Assembly: GCA_964017155.1 (NCBI GenBank)
Contig: OZ024865.1
Location: 45,102,696-45,166,695 of the forward strand
Reading direction: 5' to 3'
From: Oasisia sp. SBJ-2009
Taxonomy: Eukaryota > Annelida > Polychaeta > Sabellida > Siboglinidae
DNA length: 64,000 bases
In this document: positions 38,729-55,195 of the stretch, one piece after another
How positions within the stretch are numbered: position 1 is the first letter of the stretch
Layout: the number at the start of each line of letters is the position of its first letter
Position numbers and translations under genes: made by a program
The notes under the pieces: model-generated
The model's input: the letters and a program-made list of their open reading frames with translations, nothing else
The model's database searches: none
Told to the model about the DNA's origin: nothing

Positions 38729-40090
38729 TATGTGAGTAGATCTCTACGGAGTAGTAACGATGTTATGATCTGGATAGGTATTGGCTGAGATATAAGGTGT
38801 TATACTTTGTATTTACACAGAGATGCATAGGATAATACAACACACAAATTTGATTATCTCGAAATGTTTCTTTCTTGTGTATAAAAGTTGTTTGCATATC
38901 CATTATTGCCACTATAACCTGTTTTCAAAACCATACGATACAGTATTCTTTACCGGCAAAAAAGACATCGGAACAGCAAGAAAACTGACAACGATATGTT
39001 TTATGTTCTAATCAACTTGATAGATTTTCCTTTGCCTGTAGGTAAATTATTCGTTGATTCGTACAACCACCATTCCTGATTATACACTGATGTTGAAAGG
39101 AGACGGCCAGGGCCAAAGAATGTGCCAGGATGTTGAAATTGACCTTCACATTCAAAATCCATGGTGGCATCCACCCTTATCTCCTATGAGTGATCTACCT
39201 AACATTGTGCCATGCTATTAAAAAACTGCCGATGAAAGTTTTTAATTACATGTTGGGTGGTCCACTATAACTCCAAAACACTACTAAGTAAATAAAGCCT
39301 CTCAAATGTGGTTGCCTCAAGACAAATGCATCAGGAAGTTATTCTCATATGTGTGGGCGATAGGTGGAAATGGGTGCAAATAGTGACGTTAAGTGAAGAG
39401 GAAAAGTTGCATGATCACACGAACCCATATCACGATCATGTATTCAAGACAGACACTGTAAAAAGGTAATTTTTTTGCTAAATGTGACATGGCTACGCAA
39501 AGCATTAAGTATGTGTGTAGACAGGAACACAATAGTGAGCATATTTATTATACAATACTGCTACATCAATATAATCATAATAGCAGGTCAGATGTGTTCC
39601 TTTTAAATAATATACATAAACAATGTAATTACCGGTACCGCTTAACTTTCCTACGTGACGGAACACATTGATGTATTCTCTATTCTGTTTAAATGACACT
39701 GATAAATTATAATAAACTTAATTAGTAACAGTACTGTGGCGTTTGTCACACAGACGACGTTTTTGACGATGCGTTTAGTTGTTTGCGTGCCGATAAATAA
39801 CTTCTTTTTCAACTTTTTCAGAGTATACATTATATGGCAGAACGGTCGCGATGGTTATGGTAATACATTTAAAATATGATTAAACCAACGATCCAGTATA
39901 CCAGTTCGGTGTGTAATAAATACAATATGTATCTAGAAAGTGACATAGCAATGGACAAAGGATGAGCTTAATCATTAGTTAATAATATATTGTCGAATAT
40001 GTTGGAAACCTTAACATGTGGGGTTATGAATGCCGTTGTGACATTGTATCACGGACAAAAACAAGAACACTTCGATAAATGTCAGATCAA
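38729..40090. repeat. Innermost right arm of the palindrome
   Basis: Reverse complement of 36150-37512; includes an R3 copy (plus strand, to about 39050) and the 3' flank of gene C. No gene. Confidence 0.8.
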
Positions 40091-40094
40091 CAGC

Positions 40095-40232
40095 TTTATT
40101 GTAGCGATATTTTCACAAAATCTATCGGATTACAAGAGAAAATGTTGATGTCAATTCTGAGAAACTTCTATCCGCTCTGGATGTCGTGTTCCTAGTCATT
40201 TCGTAGAGTAACAGGACGATCGGTGAACGCCA
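40095..40232 (-). other. Gene C 3' UTR terminal exon and polyadenylation signal
   Basis: Minus strand acceptor CGATTGTAG|TGGCGTTCACC at 40232 and AATAAA at 40100-40095. The upstream donor GCAAAAG|GTAACG ends the last coding exon block at 40614. Confidence 0.5.
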
Positions 40233-40627
40233 CTACAATCGAAAGCACAAGTCTTTTAATGTGTGATTATATTTTCATATATTCATGAACAGAGTGATAT
40301 ACGGCGCTCAATTTACAGAGACACAACAAACATTTGCGTCGTAAGAGAACTGGAATATAATTTAATATAAGCGCGCACCGAAGTTTGGAAGCCAATTATA
40401 TGAAACTGCTAATTGTTTCTTTGACCGGAAACTGTTAGTAATATAGATTAATTTAAAATGGGTGCATCAATAGCGACATCAATGACTACACATTACAATA
40501 TTTGTTATATTCTTGCTACATAAATTATTACATGATATATTTTGTGTAATTTGAATAACAATCAGACCAAAAGTCTGGTAAGCTGTTTCAAGACAAGGAA
40601 TGTCTCACGTTACCTTTTGCTATATGC

Positions 40628-42217
40628 TTATCGCTCGCCGCAGCAGCCGTTGCACCTGCTGACACAACGATGGCGATAACAGTCGTAGTGGCGTCTGTTC
40701 CAGGGACATCTCCTGTAGCGAATGGGACGTCCATATCTGCAGAAGACGTAGCTTCCGCATCCGTTGCAAACGGTCGCCTGCCAGCCGGTGTATCTCTCAC
40801 AGTAGGTCTCTCGGCAGCCTGCCCGATATAACGTGTATACATTGTTTGATCACAATTGCATAGAAATGTAATACTGATTGCGACTAGTGTAAAACACCAC
40901 ATATTTACATAAGACGAACGATGTACTTCATATAATAGTAACAACAATTAAGTAATTAACAATTGATATTAAAAATATGACGTGTTGCACTATACTCATA
41001 TACACTAAAATTGTTTATGTACGAATGTAACACCCAATTCATAACTACAAATACATTAAAGACATTGACAACAGCATCTTTCTTGCCAACAACGATACCA
41101 AAATGCCGTAATATGTGATTGACCATTACAAGTATATCATAATGTGCAACATATACACGAACCGCAACGGCCGAGTCCCGGATAGTACGACTGGTTCAGT
41201 CCACACGAGCGGTAGTACATTGATCCACGGTTACACTGGTAGTAGTAGCGACCGTAGAAGGAGCTCGAGTAGTAAGAGTAGATACTATGGGTATGGCTGC
41301 AGCGATCTACGCATTCTCCTGAAAACAAATAACAACACATTTTCCAATGTTAATATTGTATATGCACGGCATGGAGTTCTGAGTTTACTGCTGAACTTTT
41401 TAAATTATAGCAATTTAAAACAGTGTATTATCAGTTATAATTACGTGATATATTAACAACATATAGTAAAAGTAACTCTGACGGAACTGTCTTGTGTAAG
41501 CACAATTTGATACGTATATCGAATATGTTTATGATTACCAAAGCAAAACCAATCGGCTATATTTGGTAGCACACTCACCGCAGCTTCCAGAAACAGTGAC
41601 GCACTGGTTGAAGGGACAACGGCCATACGCAAGTCTTCCGCCGTTGCAGCTGTAGTAGTAGGGGAAAGGCTTCACCAGAGACGGGTAGTAGAAGTTGGAT
41701 TGACGGTGCGTGCAGCAATCGTAGTTGTAGCCGTTAAAGCAGCCATCGAACGGGTAGTGAGGGTAGTGCGCTGGATATACACGGCTTCTGTCAGGTGCAT
41801 GTTTTCGAACAACGGTCGTATACAAGAGCATACGCGCACACATACATATTCATTTACACGAACGCGCACACAGACACACACCAAATAAAATATCCTTACT
41901 CTCAAAACATGCATATACTTACACAGCAAACACACTCACACATACATACACTCATACATACACACACATACACACATACACATACCACAAACACCGCACA
42001 GACACACACAAACACACACACATACACACATACACCCCCCACACACACGAAAGTATAAATGCACACATACTTATTCTCGTACGCACACAAGTACGCACCG
42101 AAAATCTCACATTCAAACGTACACTGAACAGAAATAGTGTCGTATCGCAAGCACTTAATTACCGTTGGCTGCATATACGGCAGCTAACACCAGCAGTGTG
42201 ATGAAATACTTTGCCAT
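40628..42217 (-). CDS. Gene C: secreted Cys/Tyr-rich three-module protein, 197 aa
   Basis: Minus-strand coding exons: 42217-42163, 41770-41579, 41318-41163 and 40818-40628 (TAA); lengths 55, 192, 156 and 191, all phase 1, giving 197 aa. Signal peptide MAKYFITLLVLAAVYAANG. Module 1 appears identical to gene B; module 2 has CSHTHSIYSYYSS; module 3 ends CNGCCGER and differs from B at DCYRHRC versus DCHTRRC. All 23 mature cysteines are kept. One oddity: the donor after the signal exon reads GTAATT, because four bases (TTAA) are inserted relative to the GTAAGT of B, which may weaken splicing. C is the palindromic partner of B and is head-to-head with D. Confidence 0.82.
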
Positions 42218-42440
42218 ATCGCCTGGTGTATTCTGAAAATAAAATAATTGTTTGAAAATGCGGCTACCTGTGATAATCGTCGTAAAATGTATGCAATTGT
42301 TACATCCCACCACACACTCCAATGCAACATCGTGATGAATCTAGCACGCGTCATTATATTTATACAAAATGTTAGCAGTTATAATAAAAGTATCAAATTT
42401 ATCAGTTTTTGAAGAAAGACAAATAAGCTATCTCACATAC

Positions 42441-42518
42441 CTTGCAGCCTACGTGTGACCCACAGTTTTTCGACTGTTGCAAGTGATACTGATGTCTGGA
42501 ACTGTACATGTATTTATA
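42441..42518 (-). promoter_or_regulatory. Gene C promoter: TATA box and non-coding first exon
   Basis: TATAAATA on the minus strand at 42518-42511; first exon ends at 42441 with GGCTGCAAG|GTATGTG. Position and wording match gene B. Confidence 0.7.
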
Positions 42519-42519
42519 C

Positions 42520-44147
42520 AACTTCGTTTGTATAAATCATTACTTCTTATAAGCAATTATACACACATTGACACAAAGGAGTGTCGGTGAAAATACGTCA
42601 TATCATAAACATGACACATTTTCTTACTGCTGTATTATTTTGTTGGTGGAATCACGCCACTATCCACCGTGCCTCAAGCTCCTACATTATTAAATACCAT
42701 GATGCATATGTCAGTTGATGAAAAAAACACTTTTAAATTTTAAAAGTAATAACGTTACACGCAGTGGGATGAATAAGTGTCGTGCGTCATTCAGTCGAAT
42801 ATCTTATCGATGCCAGTCAGGCTCACGTAGCTGCATACACGCACATTCAAAAACAATCCACCGTGTAAAAACAAGGATCTGATGTTACTTTAATAAATAC
42901 GTGAAGCTTACACGTCTACTGCTATATGAACTGGCTTTTCATATAGTTGCAGACATATATTTTTGAAAACTAAATTAAATACCATGATGCATATGTCAGT
43001 TGATGAAAAACACTTTTAAATTTTTAAGTAATAACGTTACACGCAGTGGGATGAATACATGTCGTGCATTATTCTGACGAATATCTTGTCGCTGGCAGTC
43101 AGTCTCAACCAGCCACATACACGCATATTGAAAATATCTCACTACAGTCTACAATATACGCAGATAAATAACGATAATATCGAGGTGTTTTCAGATTAAG
43201 AAATGGTTCGGGAACCTTCAGTCTACAAATAATGATGGTCTTCGTAGGCTCTAGACACATGGCAATTGTACCTGTTGGTTAGTCATCCATGCATGCATTG
43301 TCCCTCTATATATCCAGATAAATGTTCATACAGTTGAATTCATTAGAGCAATGAGTGAAGGACCTTGTCCATGCCCGTATTTTAATAAGGCAGTACGATA
43401 AACCTTTATTGATGGTCTTGTGTTGTGTGTAGTATCTGCAGTTCCGCGACGTACTAAGTGTAATATTGGTGTATTATATGTGAAGAAACCTGAATGTATA
43501 AACCTGAATATATCACAAATAAAGTCATGACAGACAGAAAAAATCATTGCATACGTAGTGTAAGCTTCACTCATATAATGTAGTCGTTTTTCTATAAAAA
43601 CAAAACAGCATTTTATCAGTTGCTTGGTGCAAAGCAATTCATTTAATATTAGACATTGTCGGCACTACACATATGAGCACCGTAACGATAGCAAGTCAGC
43701 TAAGGGTACATTAAAAACAACAAAAAATGAATACAAAATGTACGCTAGACAGGTAAATATCGGATCTAGAAAAAACTCTTACACATTTACATTAGTTACG
43801 ATGGCAAGTCAGGAATCTGTTCAAAAAAATTGTAAAAAGTGACGGTAAATGGGATACTCAAACGAAGATCACCCCTGGGAAATAAAATTATGTCGGATAC
43901 TCAGGCGAAAATTAACCTTTCACTCAAACACCAATATACACCTTTACGATGTGAGATAGTCAGGCAACGGCACCTCGTAAACTAGTGGTGAAAACATGTT
44001 TGATGTCGTATACCCATGCTAAGTTGTTGGGTACATTATTTCCAATAATTCCAATCGAAAGAAAGTGGAGATGTTCCAGTAATTTATATGTGTATATTCC
44101 ATACGTCATTGCATGTCATACTACGATTAAGGATGCAACATCACCAT

Positions 44148-44200
<53 letters not shown>

Positions 44201-44930
44201 ATGTGCGTATAATGGTCTGTGCACATTTTACATCAACATAATTTCAAATAACAAGATAGCTAAATTCACAAAATAACTTGAACCAATAAATTGTATCACT
44301 AGATTCGAAGAAGAACTATGATGTTATCAACGTGGTGGTGTAGCCCTCGCGATATGCCTGTATTTGTGCCTCTTCAACGGTACGCAATTCAAAAGGTTCG
44401 TCAAGTGGCATCCATGTAAACAACAAATGCGATGTACACGCGTGTGTCCAAATTTGATTATGATGCTCACACGACGGTATCTCCATCGGAATGCATATCT
44501 CATTAAAACTGTTATAATAATTCAAATAATACGGTCTCAGCTATCATAATAACATGGTAAGGAATATAATAAAAATGTTAACCGTTGACTGACTTGTACA
44601 ACTGTATGGCACAAAAACAGAAACTCGTTTGCATAAGAGTGAGGTTCGCATTGGCCGTAGCTCTTTGGCGCAGTGGCCAGACATTCGGACTCTCGAATGT
44701 GGAACACGAGGTGGAATTATGTGCTGCTGTGTCAATCCATGGGCACATGTTTCTTTCTACATTCCTCTATTACACTCACCTATATGTCTGGGTATTTGAC
44801 AGTGATGGATGTGTGTATAGAAATATATTTCTCTTGTTAATTGTTGCGTGGCTTATTGTTTTCAAGAGAAATAGAGACAGTGTTCTATTTAACACATTGG
44901 CCATGGAGTAAAGTGTAAAACTAGTTGACC
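42520..44930. other. Left half of the divergent C-D intergenic region
   Basis: Mirrors 31.57-33.65 kb. Bases 42697-42760 are locally repeated at 42967-43030. (TA)n at 44149-44198. SINE-like relic at 44653-44812. No gene. Confidence 0.6.
44653..44812 (+). mobile_element. Decayed tRNA-type SINE-like sequence (right arm)
   Basis: Mirror of 31670-31830 with the same GGCGCAGTGGCCAGAC box-A-like word and the GGGCACATGTTTCTTTC body motif. Confidence 0.4.
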
Positions 44931-44940
44931 ATTCATTACT

Positions 44941-46640
<1,700 letters not shown>

Positions 46641-46646
46641 AAGTTG

Positions 46647-46723
46647 TATAAATACAGATACAGTTCCAGATGCAGTACCACTTGCAACAGTCGAATAACT
46701 GTGGGTCACACATAGGCTGCAAG
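46647..46723 (+). promoter_or_regulatory. Gene D promoter: TATA box and non-coding first exon
   Basis: TATAAATA at 46647-46654; the non-coding exon ends GGCTGCAAG|GTAAGGG at 46723; acceptor GAATTTCAG at 46923, 15 bases before the start codon. Confidence 0.7.
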
Positions 46724-46938
46724 GTAAGGGAAACAGGGAAACAACATTGATAAATGTGATACTTGTATTATAACTGCTAATATGTTGTATACATATGATG
46801 ACGCGTGCTAGACTCATCACGATGTTGCATTGGAGTGTGTGGTGGGATGTAACAATTGCGTACATTTTAGGACGATTATCACAGGTAGCCGCATTTAAAA
46901 AACAAACGATATTTGAATTTCAGAAAACACCAGGCGAT

Positions 46939-48736
<1,798 letters not shown>

Positions 48737-49151
48737 GCAAATAGCAAAAGGTAACGTGAGATATGCCTTGTACTGAGACAGCTTACCATATTGTTAGTAT
48801 GATTACTGTTCAACCTACAGAAAATACACGAAGTAATTGGTATTGTGGCATGTGTATAACAATTATAATAATGTGTAGTCATTTATGTCGCGATGGATAC
48901 CGACATTTTAAATTACTCTATATTAATAACATTCTCCTGTCAATGAAACAATTAGTCTGAGTGGCCGTTTGGTTTTCTGTGCAGTTTCGTATACCAATCT
49001 TCGGCGGGCGCTTATATTAAATTATATTCCAGTTCTCTATTACGTCGAATTTTGTTGTCGCATCTCTGTAAATAGACCGCCGTATATCACTATATTCATG
49101 TATTTATGAAAATACAATCATACATTACAGGAATTGTGCTTTCGATTGTAG

Positions 49152-49289
49152 TGGCGTTCACTGATCGACCTGTTATTCTACGAAGTGACAAGGAACACGC
49201 CGTTCAGAGCGGGTAGAAGTTTCTCAGAATTGACATCAACATTTTCTTTTGTAACCGGGTAGATTTTGTGAAAATATCGCTACAATAAA
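49152..49289 (+). other. Gene D 3' UTR terminal exon and polyadenylation signal
   Basis: Donor GCAAAAG|GTAACG after 48750, acceptor TCGATTGTAG|TGGCGTTCAC at 49152, AATAAA at 49284-49289. Confidence 0.5.
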
Positions 49290-49481
49290 GCTATTGATCT
49301 GAAATTTATCCGTGGCTTCTTGTTTTTGTATGACTGATATTGCATGAGAGGTATTTAACGCTTTTTCGAGATACACGCTTGAAATATAACACCGGCATTC
49401 ATAGCAATGCATGTTATAAATAGTCGACAAAATATTGTTAATTAATGATAATGCACATCCTTTGTCCATTGATATGCCACT

Positions 49482-49594
<113 letters not shown>

Positions 49595-49599
49595 TGATC

Positions 49600-50930
49600 A
49601 TACACCACACTGGCATAACATATCGATGGATTCATCATACGTTAAATATATTATCATTACCATCGCGCCATGAACATTCTGCAATACCGTTTATATTGTT
49701 AATAATGTTGAAAAACGGGAACAAGTTATTAATCGGCACGCAAACAACGAAACGCATCGGCAAAGACATTGTCTGTGTGACAAGTTTATTATCATATATC
49801 AGTGACATTTCGACAGAATAGAGAACACATCAATGTGTTCCGTCACGTAGGAATGTTGAGCGGTTCTGGTCACTACATGGTTTATGGGTATTATTTATAG
49901 GAAACACACCTGATCTGTTATAATGATTATATTAATGTACCAAGATTGTATAATAAATATGCTCGCTATTTTGTCTCTGTCCACACATATGCATAGTGAC
50001 TTGCGTAACCAGTTAATAGTTTGCAGAAATGTCACATTTACCTTATACAGTCTTTAATACATGACCGTGATATAGCTTCGTATGATCAGGCAACCTTTCC
50101 TCTCCACTTAGCAAGTTATTTTTTATATACGTTCAGCTAAACAGTGTAATTTACAGGTACACATTCACGTTACAATAATAATGTATTGTATAATGAAACA
50201 TAAAATACGGTTTTCTCAAAACACGATTTTTCATTTGAAATAGTTTTGAAAACCTGGTCGTTTCACTATAATGTTCCCACATGCATTATATATGCCCCTG
50301 AGTGATGTGTATAGCGTTCTATGTAGAGCGATTGTGGAATAGCATGTCATATCCAGCTGCACACGAGTATATTGACCAGCTGGTTTGCATCAGTCCACCC
50401 CACCACATCCGCAGGCGTACGTTCAATTGAGGTTCTTTTCTTCGGACCGTTCTGAACTTTGACTTGCATTTACGGATGACCATATCTACACATGCATCAG
50501 GAATAGGAGGTGGTCTTGTCTAGAGAGCTTTCGAGCAGTCTGACTCTGTCGTCTATGTAGTGGTGTCGGTGGGAGAAGGGATGACTATATACATGCACCT
50601 CGTCTGCCGGCAGCCATATCTGTGCCTGGCAGTTGGTGTGTGCTGTGTGAACTTCCATGACCTCTCTGATTGGGGTAACATCTCCCTATCAAGCTATCCC
50701 TTTCTGAAGAGTTGAACAAGAGTCCATATCAAACTATGGCTTACCAAAAGGTAGAAGTCTAGCATTGACGACGGTTGGCAACGTATGTGTGCCATATAGG
50801 TGACACACAAATGTATACGAACTTATCTTATTTTTCACCCGTTACGGTTACGTATCAATTGAAAGTTTACGACAGACAGTTCATCTTATAATTAAAAAGT
50901 ATGTGTTTCTGTGCGAAAATATGATAAAGT
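49600..50930. other. Gene D 3' flank, mirrored in left arm
   Basis: Matches 24990-26560 and 21560-22000 inverted, and 2535-3300 directly. No gene recognised. Confidence 0.6.
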
Positions 50931-50933
50931 AGA

Positions 50934-51163
50934 TAATAATAATAATAATACACTTTATTTAGACACTAAAATCCAAAGAACAAACTCTGTTCGGTAGTGT
51001 AGACAACATTAAGACATCCTAAGAAATAAATAAAATAAAAGTACAAGTAGCACATATGAGTACGTTTGTCTAAATCAGTGTTGTACAGAACTACAAGAGA
51101 AACTAATATTAAACAGAGATGGCATTGTTGTAGTCTATATCATATGTCAATGTAGTCAAGAAA

Positions 51164-51252
<89 letters not shown>

Positions 51253-52460
51253 AAGTAGCAGAATAAATAAATATATAATAATATACATAGTACTTAATTA
51301 TTAACAATTGACTAAAGCAATATAATAGTTGTGTCAATTGTAATGATAAACACTCAAATATATGTTAATTTGTAAACTATTAATTAATAAATAATTAAAA
51401 TGACATGCTGGTTGAGCTAAGTAAGAGTGAATAAGTAAATAAATAACACTGTAAAAGGGTGAAAGGTGTAGACAAACTAGACATTAAAAGCAATCTTGAA
51501 ATAATAAGTCTTAAGGTATGTTTTAAACTTGTTCATGCACACTATATAACGCAAGTCCTCAGGTAGTGCGTTCCAAAGAGTTGGTCCTGCACGAGAGAAT
51601 GAGCGGCGTCCATAACGTTCGAGGTTGGGCCGAGGAATCACTAGCAACGCGCGGTCTGCAGAACGCAAGGCGCGACGTGGCACGTACGGTGTGATCAGCG
51701 AGGCAATGTACGCCGGCGTCCGCTCGTGTAGGGCGCGAAACACAATGACGAGTATTTTGTACTCGATGCGATACTTCACGGGCAACCAGTGGAGTTGTTG
51801 CAATGCGGCCGTCATGCTTCGCCGGTCATAGCGCCTGAGCACAACTCTGGCCGCCGAGCACTGGACCATCTCCAGGCGGTGCAAGAGGCGGTCGGAGATG
51901 CCATACAGGACTGCGTTTCCGTAGTCTAGCCGTGATGTGACGAGGGCGAGGACGAGATTCTTGCATGCTTCAGTTGTCAGACTTGTTCGTATTTTGGCAA
52001 TACGAAACAAATTTGATTATGCAGCACGGCAGACGTTCGATATTTGCGCTGACATGTCAAGTCGGCTGTCAAGTAAAACGCCTATATCACGAACAGTTAG
52101 CGAGAGTGATATAGATGACCCGCGTACACAGAAGGTGAACAACGAAGAAGGCGAGTGGACAGCGGAGGAACGAAAAACGATTGCTTCCGTCTTCGCCTCG
52201 TTCAGAAGAAGATGGTTGTAATCCAGCCACTGTCTAATATCACTCACGCATTCCTCGATGTTTCGTTGTGCATCAGCGTGACTCGATGGTGGGCACTCAG
52301 CGTACAATTGAATGTCGTCTGCGTATATGTGATAGCGGATCTGGTAGCGATCGAAAATTTCCGTAATAGGTAAAAGGTAAATGTTAAATAGTAGTTGACC
52401 TAGGACCGGGCCCTGTGGAATCTTTACTATACTATCCTACTAAGTATGAACTAAACCAGA
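50934..52460 (-). mobile_element. CR1/L2-like LINE, 3' part, dead (right arm)
   Basis: Minus strand shows PQGPVLGQLLF, the catalytic YADDIQLY, the DYNHLLLN block (GAG here, where the left copy has a stop), then TSRLDYGNAVLYG, LHWLPVKYRIEYKILV and GPTLWNALPE. A frameshift separates the RT part from the C-terminal part near 52.0 kb. The 3' tail is the ATT-type repeat at 50934-50952; a (TA)n of about 75 bases sits at 51170-51245. Same insertion as the left-arm element. Confidence 0.85.
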
Positions 52461-52699
52461 TGCCAAATAATAGAAAACAAAATTATTTTTGTCTGAAGTT
52501 TACCTTCAATATGACTTTCAATTTTAAAATCGGAGACGTCGTCGCGCACAACTTTGTTGTTATCCTACGAACGATCAATGTAGTAAGAATGTTGTGGATT
52601 TGAACATTATCAGTCGTCAGAACATCAAAGAGTTGGCCAGTTGTTATGCAGAATGTCATTCTGCGGTTGCTAACTCATTTCTTAAGTAATTTTCCCACA

Positions 52700-54365
52700 G
52701 GTTGGCTAGTTTTTTTGCCTCGATATCATTTTTACGAACGAGGTTATGTATACTAGTATGTGCACGAGTATACTGTATTGTATGGTTTTAAAAACAGTTT
52801 AACCTGGCAATAATATATATGCAAATAATGTTTACATACAATAAAACACATTTCGAGATAATCACATTTATGTGTTGTATTATCCTATGCATCTCTATGT
52901 CGTGACAACGTGTATCACCTTATATCTCAGCCAAATATTGTCCTGGATGAACAATCGTTACTGCTGTGTAGATATATACACGTGTATATTTTAATTCGTC
53001 AAGGCATCCACCCTATTCATTGTCCTCATCCTATGGGTAACTAATCTAGCATGGATGCCCGCAATTAAAAAAAATGCCAATAAAAACATTCTAGAGGAAT
53101 TGTCAATGTGTGACTGGTCCACTATTATATTTCCGACACAGCAAGTTCCACAGTGTTGAAGCAGCCACGGGAATGAGCTGTCACTTATGACACGCGATTG
53201 ACTGGGTTCACTCGAGCGCAGCGGTATAGTTGTCTGATGCCGGCCTACACAATGGGAGATATAATTGTTGTGCGCGGCCGGCCAGGACTTGTTGCGTGAG
53301 TAGAAGAATATTCATTTATCTTAGTAGTGCTATTGGCAGCCAGTGCAGCTTGCAGTAGTTAGAGGAGTAATCACAAACATTAACGATATATTTATTACTA
53401 CGGTTACATATATAATGTATATATAACCGTAATTTATCAAACACTGCGCCACATGACCACTAAAACATATCATTCGTAAAACACAGAGCATGTAACATTA
53501 TTATGTTACATGCTATTGACATGTACAGTTCCGACAACAAGTCATGGGAACAGCAACAAAACTGATATGTGTCATGTTTCAAATCGAAATATTTATAAAA
53601 CTGTTAATGTATTGTTTATTGTTAACAGTATTGTCAGGAATGCAATATCATCACATCAAGAAATAATTGACACACATGGAAACATAAACATAGGAAGTTG
53701 CTCAGAACATGAAACAGGTCAGCGTCAATGTTTCTTGATGTTCCCATGACTTTTTGCCGGTATTGTATTGTATGGTTTTCAAAACAGGTTAACCTGGCAA
53801 TAGTGGATAAGCAAACAACTTGTGCATACAAGAAAAACATATTTCGAGATAATCCAATTTTGGTGTTGCAATATCCTATGCATCTTTGTTTAAGTTGAAA
53901 GTTTAACACCTTATATCTCATCCAATAAGTGCCCTGGTCGTAAAATCGCTACTGCTATGTAGAGATCGACTCCCTGAGAATTTATTTCATCATGAAGATA
54001 AAAACCTAAATTAAAACTCAGTTGAGTTCGTGACCTTCGTATAATGGCCATTACATTCAAACCTGATTGGAGCATTCACCTAGTCATGTTTCTCTTACTT
54101 TCCTCATGATTGATTTAGCATGGCTGCCCTTAATTAAAAAAAAAAAATGCCTATAAAACAATTCTAGATGACTTTGCAATGTTTGACTGGTCCACTATTA
54201 GATTGCCGACACGGTGTGACAGCAAGTTGCACAGTGTTGAAGCAGCCACGTGAGTGAGTTGTCATCCAACGGCGTCTTGCAATTAGACACCCGGTTGACT
54301 GTGTTCACTCGAGCGCAGCGGTATCGTTTTTCTGATGCCGGCCTACACAATGGGAGAGATATTGC
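52700..54365 (-). repeat. R3 repeats of the right arm
   Basis: Units at 52700-53265 and 53630-54365, mirrors of 18850-19500 and 6525-7250. A half foldback lies at 53430-53515. Confidence 0.65.
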
Positions 54366-54479
54366 TGTGCGCGTCCAGCGATGACTTCTTGCGTGAGTAG
54401 AACAATATTCATTTAACTTAGTTATTGCTATTGGCAGCTACTGCAGCTTGCAGTAGTTTGGAGGATTCATCACAAACAT

Positions 54480-55195
54480 TAACGATATTATTATTAATCC
54501 GGCTACACACATGTAACATGTAAATGTGTGTTTTACGAATGACATGTTTACATCATTGGGCATATGGAGCTGAATGCTTGATAAGTTATGTGTTTTAGAT
54601 AAATGGGTTTCGGATGACTGATCACAATTTTCTATTACTAAACGTCGATGCATAATTTAAGACCACATGGAGGTTGACATTACAAATAACAAAATAATAC
54701 AATTGTGTGAATACCTTGATGTGTAATGTTTGTGATGAGTCCTCGGACTCCCGTGTGTGTTGCACCATAGGTCACACCTGAAGGCGTTGTCTGCCCGGTA
54801 AGTGACACGTTTCATGGAATATTCTTCTCTTCTTGTTGTCATATACTTTGTAGATAAGTTGGTTGGTTTCATACTTCATTGAATCTGTTAGTTTATTGGG
54901 GACATTATACAATACTTCGCATTTTAGTAAGATGGCCATCACATGCTTTTGCTTATTTCATAGTAAGACAGAAGTTATGGCAAAATAAATCATCGCATTG
55001 CTGGAGCTTACCACAAATATTATAGACAACTTTGCTGTGAGATAATATATGATGATTATTATATGATTAATTAATATTATCATACTTTTATTTTATATCA
55101 TTCAATGCTTCAACAATGTGCAATAGGCTATAACGTATTGGCCTCACATTTATCATATTGTGTATCATTACGTCCGTTAAATAAATAAAGCTTAA
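54480..55195 (-). repeat. R2 repeat of the right arm
   Basis: Reverse complement of 5695-6360; contains the relic at 54745-54990. Confidence 0.7.
54745..54990 (+). pseudogene. Relic of a gene 5' end (first exon and signal exon)
   Basis: Plus-strand block ending GTTGTCTGCCCG|GTAAGTG at 54797 equals the non-coding first exon of gene E type. ATG at 54977 is followed by GCA AAA and then TAA, so the signal peptide is stopped after MAK; the next codons still read IIALLEL. Mirror of the relic at 5872-6135, which lacks the stop. Confidence 0.6.

Noticed and set aside
44653..44725. Functional tRNA gene
   Set aside because: Only A-box-like and stem-like parts fit; the acceptor and T arms do not pair well, so a decayed SINE head is more likely.
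44585..44911. 108-residue open frame conserved in both arms (also 31572-31898)
   Set aside because: Differences between arms mostly change amino acids, there is no signal or domain, and it overlaps a SINE-like relic.
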